From positions 1 to 56,497 of the forward strand of contig JAAYEU010000108.1 in assembly GCA_012728595.1 (NCBI GenBank): 56,497 nucleotides of DNA, written 5' to 3'. This DNA comes from Tissierellia bacterium. Lineage in GTDB: Bacteria; Bacillota; Clostridia; Tissierellales; Tepidimicrobiaceae. The translations under genes and the position numbers were made by a program. The number at the start of each line of letters is the position of its first letter. The stretch's first letter is position 1. Of the stretch, positions 45,252 through 54,337 are shown in pieces. Below the pieces are notes generated by a model, which worked only from the letters and a program-made list of their open reading frames with translations, had not been told where the DNA came from and did not search any database.

Positions 45252-46731
45252 TAAAATCAACACCCCTCTTTTTAGCCTTCATCTTAAATAGGAGGCCTAA
45301 TATTTGGATAGTCACTAAAGGAGTCATAGCCACCATGGCGATAACACCAAATCCATCTATCAAAACATTAGCTGTTGGTATAGAAGTTGCAGCTCCTTGA
45401 GCAAAAGCTAATACAAAAGTAGCCGTCATAGGACCAGATGCAACCCCTCCAGAATCAAAGGCTATTCCAACAAAAATTGGAGGCACTATATAACTCATTA
45501 TTATAGCAATGGCAAAGCCTGGCAATAGGAAATGCCACAACTTTAAGCCAGGAAACATAATTCTCATCATAGACAGGGATATGGCAAAACCAATTCCCAA
45601 GGATAGGGTTGCTAAAATAGCTTTTCTTTTGATATAGCCTGATGTAACGTCTTCAACCTGTTCCGTCAATACATGAACTGCAGGTTCAGCTAATACCACT
45701 ACAAGCCCTAGCAAAAATCCTATACCGGCTAATAACCACTTTTTATCTAAACTAGCTATTCCATATCCAATAACCCTTCCAACTTCCATAAAACCTGCAT
45801 TTACTCCTACTAAAAAAAGAACTAGACCTATATAGGTATATAGGAGGCCTTTTAATATTTTGTTTCTATTAGACCTACTTAGTTTAAATTTAGTTGTATT
45901 AAAAATTAAAAACAAGCTTAATATAGGTAGTAATGTGAGTATAGATTCCTTGGTCAAAGATAAAAACGCCTCTTTATAAGGATTTAATATACCAGTATGA
46001 GGAATAAAGGCCTCAGCTTGCCCCTGTATATCTTTTAAGCCTGCTATAACACTCATCAACATGATAGCTAGAATGGGACCCGATGAAGCCATGCCTACTA
46101 AACCAAAGCTATCTTCTTCTTCAGTTTTACCACCCTTTAGCTTAGAAACCCCAAGGCCAAGGGCTAGTATGAAGGGAGTTGTCATAGCACCAGTAGTCGC
46201 TCCCGAGGCATCTACTGAAATTGCCAAAAATTCCTCAGAAACTATAAGCCCTAGAACAAAAATTATAAGGTATACTATAGTATAAGTCTTATTCAATGGA
46301 TTTCCGAATAAAATTCTTAATAAGCCTATGGCCACCATAAGACCTACACCTACCGAAACTACTATTAATATGGAATATGCAGACAGTATCCCCCCAGATG
46401 CATCCCTAACCTGGTAGGCTAGTATCTGTAAATCAGGTTCTGCTATAGTAATAAAAAAACCCAGGAAAAAGCCTAATATTCCAACAACCCATACTTTGTT
46501 ACTTCTTGCTAATGTTTCCCCCATTAAATTACCAATAGGTGTAATCCCTATTTCAGCTCCAAACAAAAAAATACCCAATCCTAGTATGACCATTGTTGAT
46601 CCAATTAAAAATCTAATAAACATATCCAATTCTAAGGTCACTACAGTAAGGCTTAAGATGATTACTAAAATACTTATTGGTATTACAGCTAAGGCTACCC
46701 CCTTAAATTTGCTTGATAATAAATTCAACAT
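45241..46731 (-). CDS. DUF1538 membrane protein with internal duplication
   Basis: A 496-residue membrane protein made of two related halves. The repeat is visible in FFLGFFITIAEPDLQILAYQ against FLLGLVVVLAEPAVHVLTEQ, and in SVDASGATTGAMTTPFILAL against AFDSGGVASGPMTATFVLAF. Each half has about five to six membrane helices; repeats like this are typical of transporters. It shares no characterised function. ATG after GGAGG. It overlaps the tandem PII-like gene and precedes a two-component system and symporter, which suggests a nitrogen-compound transporter or channel. Substrate unknown. Confidence 0.85.
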   Translation of the reverse strand: MLNLLSSKFKGVALAVIPISILVIILSLTVVTLELDMFIRFLIGSTMVILGLGIFLFGAEIGITPIGNLMGETLARSNKVWVVGILGFFLGFFITIAEPDLQILAYQVRDASGGILSAYSILIVVSVGVGLMVAIGLLRILFGNPLNKTYTIVYLIIFVLGLIVSEEFLAISVDASGATTGAMTTPFILALGLGVSKLKGGKTEEEDSFGLVGMASSGPILAIMLMSVIAGLKDIQGQAEAFIPHTGILNPYKEAFLSLTKESILTLLPILSLFLIFNTTKFKLSRSNRNKILKGLLYTYIGLVLFLVGVNAGFMEVGRVIGYGIASLDKKWLLAGIGFLLGLVVVLAEPAVHVLTEQVEDVTSGYIKRKAILATLSLGIGFAISLSMMRIMFPGLKLWHFLLPGFAIAIIMSYIVPPIFVGIAFDSGGVASGPMTATFVLAFAQGAATSIPTANVLIDGFGVIAMVAMTPLVTIQILGLLFKMKAKKRGVDFNDD

Positions 46732-47622
46732 TATCGCCTCCTTATGCCGGTATATTTCTTTAAAAGAAATTGGCCTTACTCCAAGTGTCTAATTTGCTGA
46801 ATATATTAGAATTAAATGGAGTAAAACCCCTTGATACTATTTCTCACCCATTACCTCTTGTTTTTAAGAAGACTGCTACTTTTCTGCTATCATTAAGCTC
46901 AATTGTCCAGAATAACTATAATACTAAATTAATCAATTACTAGAGTGGAAATAGATTAGACAAAAGAGCCTCCAATATAATAATTAAATCTTAGGGAAAT
47001 GTTAATAATCCCAAGAGATTAAGTTTTTGGACAAGCAAGTTGGATAAGAGACAGGTTCTAAGCTAGATAAACAAACTATTCTACCAAAATATTAAAGAAT
47101 TCAAAGTTCAAGTAAATATAAAAGCTTTTCATACCTTATTAAAGAAACTTAAATAAAGACTAGTTTTCATTTTACTATTAAAAATATTATATATTAGAAG
47201 AGTTCAACCAGACAACAATATTTTGCTACTTTTTGCTTATTTTAATAAATTTAATATTGAGATTTTAAATTTGCTTTATAAAAATATTATTGTTAATAAT
47301 AGAAAGAATAAATCCATTAGTAGTGTACAAAATAACTCTACTTACAATTTTATTAAACAAATTCCTTCTGCTTTTAAAAAAGAATATGAAAGAATAATTA
47401 ATGCCTAAAAAGTAACGCTATTTTATCTTGATTTTAGGCTTGTAGCTTTAGTTTCCCTGAAATAGCAATGTGTAAAAATTTAATATTATATATTTGTTTG
47501 GTTAATTTTGATGATCGTTAAATGTTTTTTTAATCAAGTTCATCCATAGAATAATTTTGTGCTTGTTATATAATTAACATGAAACAATTGACGATAAAGA
47601 TAATTCTTAAAGGAGGGGTAAT
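46732..47622. other. Intergenic region, 891 bp, very AT-rich
   Basis: No supported gene. Minus-strand leader of the DUF1538 gene occupies the left part, with a candidate TTGATT-16-TATTCT promoter near 46910-46940. In the right part a plus-strand frame is open from 47157 to 47408 (starting formally at TTG 47223), without a ribosome site and with low-complexity codon use; I do not count it as a gene. No tRNA, terminator or repeat was recognised. It may hold an eroded gene. Confidence 0.5.
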
Positions 47623-48363
47623 GTGAAGCTAAAGGATAAAGTAGCCATAGTTACTGGTTCAACCTCAGGTATGGGAAGAGCAACCGCCGAGCTATTTGCA
47701 AGAGAAGGAGCAAGGGTAGTTGTTACGGGTAGAAATGAAGATAGAGCAAAAGAAGTAGTGGAAAAGATAAAAGATGAAGGACATGAAGCTATATATGTTA
47801 TTGCAAATATGTTGGATTTAGAAGATGTTAAGAAAATTTTTGATAGAACTATAGAAGAATATGGTACTGTTGATATATTAGTAAATAACGCAGGTATGTT
47901 AAGCACAACACCTATTCAAGACTTATCCGTTGAAGAATGGGAAAATACATTTAGAGTTAATGTAACCGCTCCTTTATATTTAGCTCAATTAGTTGCACCA
48001 ATAATGAAGGAAAAAGGAAAAGGCGTTATCATAAACACCAGCTCTGTAGCAGGTGCCCATGCTCATCATGGTACTGCGGCATATGTTTCATCTAAACATG
48101 CACTTGCTGGCTTGTCAAAATCTATGGCTTGGGAATTAGGGCCTGAAATCAGGGTAAATAGCATATTACCAGGGGCAATTATGACTGCTATGTTAGAAAG
48201 CGTAGGAGGAGAAGCCGCCGTTCCCCATCTAGTTGAAGGTTCACCTCTTAAGAGAGTGGGGGCATCAGAAGAAATAGCTAAAGCAGCCTTATTCTTAGCA
48301 AGCGATGATTCCTCCTTCATAACAGGACAATTGATAAGAGTAGATGGAGGTATAGATATCTAG
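47623..48363 (+). CDS. Short-chain dehydrogenase/reductase
   Basis: A 246-residue classical SDR: NAD(P) motif TGSTSGMGRA (11-20), NNAGML, and the catalytic Ser-Tyr-Lys set in NTSSVAG and AAYVSSKHA. The end MDGGIDI-like close VDGGIDI is normal for glucose-1-dehydrogenase/3-oxoacyl-reductase relatives. GTG start four bases after GGAGGGG. Alone in its unit, terminator downstream. Substrate unknown. Confidence 0.93.
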   Translation: MKLKDKVAIVTGSTSGMGRATAELFAREGARVVVTGRNEDRAKEVVEKIKDEGHEAIYVIANMLDLEDVKKIFDRTIEEYGTVDILVNNAGMLSTTPIQDLSVEEWENTFRVNVTAPLYLAQLVAPIMKEKGKGVIINTSSVAGAHAHHGTAAYVSSKHALAGLSKSMAWELGPEIRVNSILPGAIMTAMLESVGGEAAVPHLVEGSPLKRVGASEEIAKAALFLASDDSSFITGQLIRVDGGIDI

Positions 48364-48388
48364 TTGAAAGATTGACCTTTGACCTTTG

Positions 48389-48417
48389 AATCCACCTGTC
48401 AAAAACAGGTGGATTTT
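48389..48417 (+). terminator. Intrinsic terminator of the SDR gene
   Basis: AATCCACCTGT (48389-48399) pairs with ACAGGTGGATT (48405-48415), followed by a T-rich tail. Confidence 0.8.
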
Positions 48418-48444
48418 AGTTTAAAATAATAGATATTCTATATA

Positions 48445-48473
48445 TTGACTAAGGGAATATTTTGTGTTAATAT
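48445..48473 (+). promoter_or_regulatory. Sigma-A promoter upstream of the CNNM-type gene leader
   Basis: TTGACT (48445-48450) and TAATAT (48468-48473) with exactly 17 bases between. It starts a transcript that must cross the hairpin at 48591-48646 to reach the CNNM-type gene. Confidence 0.75.
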
Positions 48474-48479
48474 TCTTAT

Positions 48480-48646
48480 AAGAAAAGGAGTGTTCTATAA
48501 AGTGGACGATTCACCTTACCCGAGTCAAAGGATTCTTGTTAATTTGCAGAATATTATCTATATGAATATAATCCTAATTTTATAATATAAGACACTTAAC
48601 AATGGCTATTGTTTTAAACAATTGCCATTGTTTAGGTGTCTTTTTT
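48480..48646 (+). ncRNA. Unexplained leader RNA ending in a terminator
   Basis: Between the promoter at 48445-48473 and the CNNM-type gene lies a leader of about 200 bases. It ends in a long hairpin (48591-48640: GACACTTAACAATGGC with GCCATTGTTTAGGTGTC) with a T6 tail, so it would terminate unless read through. The front part may encode a 27-residue peptide from a GTG at 48501 behind AGGAG. I recognise no known riboswitch. It could be a metal-responsive attenuator or a free small RNA. Confidence 0.5.
48591..48646 (+). terminator. Attenuator-like terminator before the CNNM-type gene
   Basis: The 48591-48606 arm pairs with 48624-48640 and an inner ATTGTTT/AAACAAT stem extends it; TTTTTT follows at 48641-48646. 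The start codon of the next gene is only 35 bases further. Confidence 0.8.
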
Positions 48647-48680
48647 GACTTTTTATTAATACTTATAGGAGGGTGTTTAA

Positions 48681-50030
48681 TTGGAAGAAGCTACGTTATG
48701 GAAGCAGCTTATGTTACAGGTTGTTTTAGTCTTTATTAATGCAATTTTTGCATGTGCAGAAATTGCAGTTCTATCGGCTAATACAAATAGGCTAGAAGTA
48801 ATGAAAAAGGAAGGTAATAAAAAGGCTAGAAGAATCTTATACCTAATGGAAGAACCTTCTAGATTCCTATCGACAATACAGGTAGCTATTACCTTTGCTG
48901 GTTTTCTTGCTAGTGCCTTCGCAGCCGATAATTTTGCTGGCCGCTTAGTAGACTTAATATTAAAATTAGGATTAGATATTAATATAAAAACATTAAATAC
49001 AATATCTGTAGTTATAATCACAGTTATACTATCCTATTTCACCTTAGTTTTTGGAGAGTTAGTTCCCAAAAGAATAGCTATGAAGGATCCAGAAAAGATT
49101 TCTCTTATGATCTCGGGTATTGTGACATTTGTTGCCAAGATTTCAAGCCCCTTGGTATATGTACTAACTAAATCTACAAATGCTGTCCTACGCCTTATCG
49201 GAATAGATCCATTTGCAGATGAAGATGTAGTAACAGAAGAAGATATACGTATGATGGTAGACCAAGGGAGAATAAAAGGCTATATTGATCCAAGTGAACA
49301 CGAAATGATTCACAATATATTCGAATTTGATAATAAATATGCTGAAGATGTTATGACCCATAGAACTGAGGTAAGTCTACTATGGCTTGAAGAAAGTGAA
49401 GAAGATTGGGAAAAAACTATTCAGCAAAGCAGGCATACCTATTATCCCGTATGCCATGAAAGTACAGATAACATAGTTGGAGTCTTAAATACCAAAGACT
49501 TTTTCAGATTGAAAGATAGGTCTAGAAAAGTCGTTTTGAAAGAAGCTGTGCGTCCCCCCTATTTTGTACCAAAGACGGTGCGAACAGATATATTGTTCCA
49601 TAATATGAAAAAGACCAGAAACCACTTTGCCGTAGTCTTAGATGATTATGGAGGAATGACCGGCATCATAACTATAAATGACTTGCTGGAACAGATAGTA
49701 GGCAACTTAGACGATGACGATACAATTCCGGTTGAACCGCCATTAATTGAACGAATTGATTCCAGAACCTGGAAAATACAAGGGAATACACCAATAGAAT
49801 TAGTAGCCGAACAATTGGAGGTAACGCTTCCAGATATAGAGGAATATGATACTTTTGGTGGATTCGTATTTGGATTATTGGGTACAGTTCCAGCAGATGG
49901 ATCTACACCCGAATTGGATGTTGGAAATCTTCATATAAAAGTAACATCAGTTAAAGATCACAGGATGGAAAGAGCAGTTGTTTATGTAGAACCAAACGAA
50001 GATGATAAAGAAGAAGGTGAGTCAGAATGA
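48681..50030 (+). CDS. CNNM/HlyC-CorC family membrane protein with CBS domains
   Basis: A 449-residue protein with a DUF21 membrane domain (about 1-190), a CBS pair (about 205-330; VMTHRTEVSLL, then VRTDILFHNMK) and a CorC/HlyC C-terminal domain (about 350-435). The conserved start of DUF21 (VFINAIFACAEIAVLSANTN) is intact. Relatives in Bacillus (MpfA) and animals (CNNM) export magnesium. TTG start seven bases after GGAGGG. A promoter and terminator-bearing leader upstream suggest control by transcript termination. Export of magnesium is inferred from the family. Confidence 0.9.
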   Translation: MEEATLWKQLMLQVVLVFINAIFACAEIAVLSANTNRLEVMKKEGNKKARRILYLMEEPSRFLSTIQVAITFAGFLASAFAADNFAGRLVDLILKLGLDINIKTLNTISVVIITVILSYFTLVFGELVPKRIAMKDPEKISLMISGIVTFVAKISSPLVYVLTKSTNAVLRLIGIDPFADEDVVTEEDIRMMVDQGRIKGYIDPSEHEMIHNIFEFDNKYAEDVMTHRTEVSLLWLEESEEDWEKTIQQSRHTYYPVCHESTDNIVGVLNTKDFFRLKDRSRKVVLKEAVRPPYFVPKTVRTDILFHNMKKTRNHFAVVLDDYGGMTGIITINDLLEQIVGNLDDDDTIPVEPPLIERIDSRTWKIQGNTPIELVAEQLEVTLPDIEEYDTFGGFVFGLLGTVPADGSTPELDVGNLHIKVTSVKDHRMERAVVYVEPNEDDKEEGESE

Positions 50031-50063
50031 AAGAGTAGAAGGATTTAACCTCCTACTCTTTTT
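50030..50063 (+). terminator. Intrinsic terminator of the CNNM-type gene
   Basis: AAAGAGTAG (50030-50038) pairs with CTACTCTTT (50053-50061), inner AGG/CCT, followed by TTT. It lies between the convergent CNNM-type and pmbA-like genes. Confidence 0.8.
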
Positions 50064-50072
50064 ATTTGTTGA

Positions 50073-51413
50073 TTATTCTCCTGATACCGCCAACTTTTTA
50101 ATCATTATACTGGGGGAACCAACCCCATCAATAGAAAACCTGAAATCATTACCTATATCTTCAATCTCCATCAAGGTTTCAAATATATTTCCTGCAATAG
50201 TTATTTGATTTACAGGTCTTTTAATCTCCCCATTTTCTATTTCATAACCATGGGCCGAAAGGGAATAGTCTCCAGATACTGGATCTAACCCTGAATGCAA
50301 ACCTTGCACATCGGTAATCATTAGTCCCTTATCCATATTCTTCAGCATTTGAGCTAGGGACTTATCCCCTTTCTTTACATATAGGTTAGAAGTAGAAGTG
50401 CTCACTGGAGATTTATAAGAGCTTCTATATCCATTTCCAGTAGACCCAACCCCATCCTTTAAAGCTGATTTCCAATTGTATAAATAGGTTTTCAATAGAC
50501 CATCTTCGATTATGGTATTACACTTAGTTGCGGTTCCTTCATCATCGAATGTGCTTATAACCAAGCCATCCTCATTAAAGGGATCATCTACTAATGTAAA
50601 ATTGCTTACGGCTATTTGTTCTCCTACCTTATCCTTTAATAAGGATAGTCCTTTTTGGACATTTTCAGCATAGAAGATAGTTTTAAAGGCAGATAATATA
50701 TTTGCAAAAACTGTATTTTTCAATATTACTGGGTAGTCCTTTGATTTTATGGATTTGGCCCCTAGATAGGATAAAGCTTCTTCCACTGCTTCTTTGGCCA
50801 TTTCCTTATAGTCGAGGCTTGAAAAATCCTTAACTATTCTATAGCTAAGTCCAGTTTTCGTTTCCTCCCCTTCTTTTGCTATGACCATGATATAGGCAAC
50901 AGCTAGATTCACATTATTATTTAAATCTAAACCCTTGGTATTGTATAGATATTTACCGCTTTCTATTTCCTTATAAATACAATAGCTAACAGCTGCAATC
51001 CTTGAATCCAATTCAAGGGCCTTCTTCTCTAAGGCCTTAACAAATTCTATTTTATCTTCTAGAGGAGTTTCTTTAAGTTCATGATTGTAGCCATCTACTT
51101 CTTCATATTCATCGGAGCCAGAAAATATTATCTCCTTTTCTAAGGCATCTATATGTTTCCCATTTTCAAAAGCTTCCTCTATAAGCATATCTATAGATGA
51201 TTCATCTACCTTCTCAGTAAAGGAATATCCCAGCTTGCCATCATTAATTCCCCTAAGGGACAAGCCTTCCGTTTCAGAAATATTATACCTATCCAGTTCG
51301 CCTCTAAATACTCCAATTTCAATTTCCCTATTATTTTCTATATAGACTTCCACATCCTCAAATTTATCTTTTCCCTTTTCAAAAATCTTGTCTACTAGTT
51401 TCTTGTATTTCAT
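50073..51413 (-). CDS. TldE/PmbA-type metallopeptidase partner
   Basis: About 446 residues, the TldE (PmbA) partner of TldD. It lacks the HExxxH zinc motif, as TldE does, and has VKDFSSLDYKEMAKEAVEEA and the C-terminal DIGNDFRFSIDGVGSPSIMI. With TldD it forms a cytosolic protease that processes ribosomally made peptides or degrades unfolded small peptides. ATG at 51413 is one base after the tldD stop, nine bases behind AAGGGGG. No peptide precursor gene was found beside it. Confidence 0.93.
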   Translation of the reverse strand: MKYKKLVDKIFEKGKDKFEDVEVYIENNREIEIGVFRGELDRYNISETEGLSLRGINDGKLGYSFTEKVDESSIDMLIEEAFENGKHIDALEKEIIFSGSDEYEEVDGYNHELKETPLEDKIEFVKALEKKALELDSRIAAVSYCIYKEIESGKYLYNTKGLDLNNNVNLAVAYIMVIAKEGEETKTGLSYRIVKDFSSLDYKEMAKEAVEEALSYLGAKSIKSKDYPVILKNTVFANILSAFKTIFYAENVQKGLSLLKDKVGEQIAVSNFTLVDDPFNEDGLVISTFDDEGTATKCNTIIEDGLLKTYLYNWKSALKDGVGSTGNGYRSSYKSPVSTSTSNLYVKKGDKSLAQMLKNMDKGLMITDVQGLHSGLDPVSGDYSLSAHGYEIENGEIKRPVNQITIAGNIFETLMEIEDIGNDFRFSIDGVGSPSIMIKKLAVSGE

Positions 51414-51414
51414 C

Positions 51415-52806
51415 CTATTCATCCCCCTTTCTTCCGCCAACGGTTAAAGCCTTTACCCTAATAGTAGGTTGACCTACATTGGTAGGAACCATTCCACTTA
51501 AGGATCCGCATACTCCCTGGCCAAAGGTCTGATTATTACCCACCATATCAATATTTTCTAATACCTCAATCCCCTTTCCTATTAGAGTTGCTCCCCTAAC
51601 TGGTTTAGTAATTTTTCCATTTTCAATTAAATATCCTTCCATGACCGCAAAGTTGAAATCTCCGGTAGCAGGATTGACACTTCCCCCACCTAATTTCTTA
51701 GCAAATAAGCCTTTTTCCGTATTCGATATTATTTCTTCAAAAGTTGAATCTCCATTGGCAATAAATGTGTTATTCATTCTGGAAGTTGGAGGGAATTTAT
51801 AGGACTGCCTTCTTCCTGAGCCAGTTGACTTCATACCCATCCGCTTCCCATTTAATTTGTCTACTAAATAGGATTTTAAGATTCCATTTTCAATAAGTAC
51901 ATTTCTTTGGGTTGGTGTTCCTTCATCGTCAACATTTAAAGAACCCCATTCATTCGGAATAGTACCATCATCTATGGCAGTAACTAGCGGGGATGCTACC
52001 TGCTTGCCTAATTTACCAGCAAAAACGGAAGTCCCCTTAGCTACAAAAGTGGCTTCCAATCCGTGACCACAGGCCTCATGGAATAATACTCCTCCAAATT
52101 CATTGTGAATTACCACCGGCATAACTCCACTAGGACAATAGTCAGCAAGTATCATGGTTTTAGCAATCCTTGAAGCTTCTTTACCTACCTCTTTTACATC
52201 GACTTTAGCAAAGAATTCAAATCCCATAGATGCCCCTGGCCCATAAAATCCTACCTGAGTTTCCCCGTCCTTTGATGCCACCGACTGAATTTTAAACCTA
52301 GTCCTTACCCTTTTATCTTCTACCATTAGTCCCTCAGTATTGGCTATTAATACATCCTGTTCCTCATCAAAATAATTAGCAGTTACTTGGCTTATGAGTG
52401 GGTCATAGGATTTTGCACTTTCATAACCCATTTTTAGTAATTCTACCTTTCTTGCTTTCTCAGCCTTATTGGGCATTATCTTTACTACATGCCTGTTATC
52501 TACATCAGCCTTCATTAAATTTAATACTATATCCTTTTTACTAGACTTAATGGCTAGAGCTGCTTCCTTTGCTACTTTTATTAGATTCTCTTCGCTGGAA
52601 TTATTGGTATAGGCATAAACACTATTTAATCCATGGAATATCCTAATTCCTATGCCGAAATCTCTACCAGATATGCTGTTTTCTACATATCCTCCTACCA
52701 TGTCAATATTTGTACTAAACCTATCCTCTACAAAAATTTCTGCAAAATCTCCTCCAGTAGACAGGGCTGCCAGCAGTACATTTTCTATAAGCTTTTTACT
52801 AAGCAA
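51415..52806 (-). CDS. tldD: TldD-type metallopeptidase
   Basis: A 463-residue zinc peptidase with HEACGH at 243-248, the HExxxH metal motif in VLFHEACGHGLEAT. The C-terminal end TNVGQPTIRVKALTVGG is normal for TldD. TTG start seven bases after GGGGG. It forms one operon with the following TldE gene. Family members (TldD/E) mature microcin B17 and CcdA in enteric bacteria; the natural substrate in clostridia is unknown. Confidence 0.95.
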   Translation of the reverse strand: MLSKKLIENVLLAALSTGGDFAEIFVEDRFSTNIDMVGGYVENSISGRDFGIGIRIFHGLNSVYAYTNNSSEENLIKVAKEAALAIKSSKKDIVLNLMKADVDNRHVVKIMPNKAEKARKVELLKMGYESAKSYDPLISQVTANYFDEEQDVLIANTEGLMVEDKRVRTRFKIQSVASKDGETQVGFYGPGASMGFEFFAKVDVKEVGKEASRIAKTMILADYCPSGVMPVVIHNEFGGVLFHEACGHGLEATFVAKGTSVFAGKLGKQVASPLVTAIDDGTIPNEWGSLNVDDEGTPTQRNVLIENGILKSYLVDKLNGKRMGMKSTGSGRRQSYKFPPTSRMNNTFIANGDSTFEEIISNTEKGLFAKKLGGGSVNPATGDFNFAVMEGYLIENGKITKPVRGATLIGKGIEVLENIDMVGNNQTFGQGVCGSLSGMVPTNVGQPTIRVKALTVGGRKGDE

Positions 52807-52866
52807 AATAATACCCCCTTTTAAAGTTGTTATGAGTTTCTGTTTTTATTTATTATAAAAATTTTA

Positions 52867-53409
52867 CTAAATAGAAATTTCTTTATAGACATTGCCCTCT
52901 AAATCCTTTATTTTAAAGATATTATTTTCTAATATTGCATAGCTATGAGGACTATTGTCCTTTGGTAATGTAATACTTCCGGGATTAATTATATAAATGT
53001 TGTCCTTCTTCACTGCTATGGGTATATGGGTGTGGCCGTATATGAATACATCTTCATTTTTAAGTTTGGGTATATTATCCTCATTATATATATGCCCATG
53101 AGTCAAAAAGAGCCTTCTATTAGCATATAGTATTGTTGAATAAGTCCCCATTATTGGAAAATTTAACACCATTTGATCCACTTCACTGTCACAGTTTCCT
53201 CTGACTGCAATTATTTTATCGGCAACATTATTAAGGATTTCTATTACTCCTTTGGGATTATAATCTTTAGGCAATAGATTCCTAGCACCATGATAAAGGT
53301 GATCTCCTAATATGATGATATGATCTGCTTTTTCTTTTTCAAACCTTTCCATTGCCTTGCTTAAATAATAGACAGAACCATGAATATCTGATATAAAAAA
53401 AAGTTTCAT
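52867..53409 (-). CDS. YfcE/MJ0936-type phosphodiesterase
   Basis: A 180-residue calcineurin-like metallophosphoesterase. Metal motifs in order are SDIHG (7-11), GDHLYHG (35-41), RGNCD (about 70-74), THGH and YGHTHIP. It hydrolyses phosphodiesters in the cytosol with manganese; the natural substrate is not known. ATG after AAAGGAG. Neighbouring minus-strand methyltransferase gene is 25 bases upstream, possibly cotranscribed. Confidence 0.93.
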   Translation of the reverse strand: MKLFFISDIHGSVYYLSKAMERFEKEKADHIIILGDHLYHGARNLLPKDYNPKGVIEILNNVADKIIAVRGNCDSEVDQMVLNFPIMGTYSTILYANRRLFLTHGHIYNEDNIPKLKNEDVFIYGHTHIPIAVKKDNIYIINPGSITLPKDNSPHSYAILENNIFKIKDLEGNVYKEISI

Positions 53410-53434
53410 AATTATGCTCCTTTCTTATGTCATT

Positions 53435-54193
53435 CTATTTAACGGCTGTAGCCTCAAAGGTTATAATTTGATCTGGTTTTGTAGGATATTGGCCAAATTT
53501 ATAGTCGGATGAAATTATAATATTTTTAAACCCTATTTTTTCAAGTATTAACCTAAATTCCTCTACACCATACCAACGCAAAGGAAAATATTCTAATTCC
53601 GTTTTTAATAGTTTTCCTTCCCTCCATTTTTCATATCTCCCATAGGTCACACTATATTGATTAATATAATCTATTTCAACAATTTTACTTTCCAGTGTAA
53701 TTATGTCACCATTATCACATTTCCAAGATTTTGTTGATACAGATCCTATTGATAGATCGGTTTGCAAAAATATATCAACAATCAGTCTACCTCCATTTGA
53801 TAGGTGATCAAAAAAGTTTTGTAAGGCCTTTATGGAATCCGATCTTTTATGTAATAAAAGAAAAGACCCAGCTGGCAATATAATGGCTTCGTATCTAGTT
53901 TCCCGCGAAAAAGATTCCATATTAGCTATAAAGATGTTAGGGTTTAATCCCCTTTTCCTACAGTTTTCCCTACATATGTCTAGCATATCCCTTGAACTAT
54001 CGAACCCTTCTACATTTAATCCTTGTTCAAGAAGGGGAATTAACATACGACCTGTTCCTGTTGCTGGCTCTAATATAGGCCCTTTACAAGATTTAATTCT
54101 TTCTAGATAAAACTCCACATCCCCAAAAGAATGACCGATTGGTTTATCTAAATCGTATACCTCTGCGGAAAGTTTGCTATAATAACTTAACAC
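53435..54193 (-). CDS. Class I SAM-dependent methyltransferase
   Basis: About 252 residues. SAM motif I is LEPATGTGRMLIPL (about 41-54), followed by VEGFDSSRDMLDICREN. GTG at 54193 is preferred, six bases after AAGGTG; the frame also reads from GTG 54202, which is too near its site. The substrate is unknown; it is closest to small-molecule methyltransferases. It precedes the phosphodiesterase gene. Confidence 0.83.
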   Translation of the reverse strand: MLSYYSKLSAEVYDLDKPIGHSFGDVEFYLERIKSCKGPILEPATGTGRMLIPLLEQGLNVEGFDSSRDMLDICRENCRKRGLNPNIFIANMESFSRETRYEAIILPAGSFLLLHKRSDSIKALQNFFDHLSNGGRLIVDIFLQTDLSIGSVSTKSWKCDNGDIITLESKIVEIDYINQYSVTYGRYEKWREGKLLKTELEYFPLRWYGVEEFRLILEKIGFKNIIISSDYKFGQYPTKPDQIITFEATAVK

Positions 54194-54285
54194 CTCTATC
54201 ACCTTCCTATCCTATCCCTTAATTACTTATTCTATTCCCATTAAAAAAATCCTCTTTTTTAAACTAACTATTATTACTACAAGAC

Positions 54286-54329
54286 AAAAACCCTCTAGAT
54301 TTAACGGTTCTTTCCGCTATGCTAGAGGG
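54286..54329 (-). terminator. Intrinsic terminator of the copper-chaperone-like gene
   Basis: On the minus strand CCCTCTAG (54322-54329) pairs with CTAGAGGG (54291-54298), and five T residues follow (54286-54290). An inner GCGG/CCG stem lies in the loop. Confidence 0.8.
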
Positions 54330-54337
54330 CTTAATAT

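Noticed and set aside
47223-47408. 61-codon plus-strand frame
   Set aside because: Low-complexity, no ribosome site, no recognisable family; not called as a gene.
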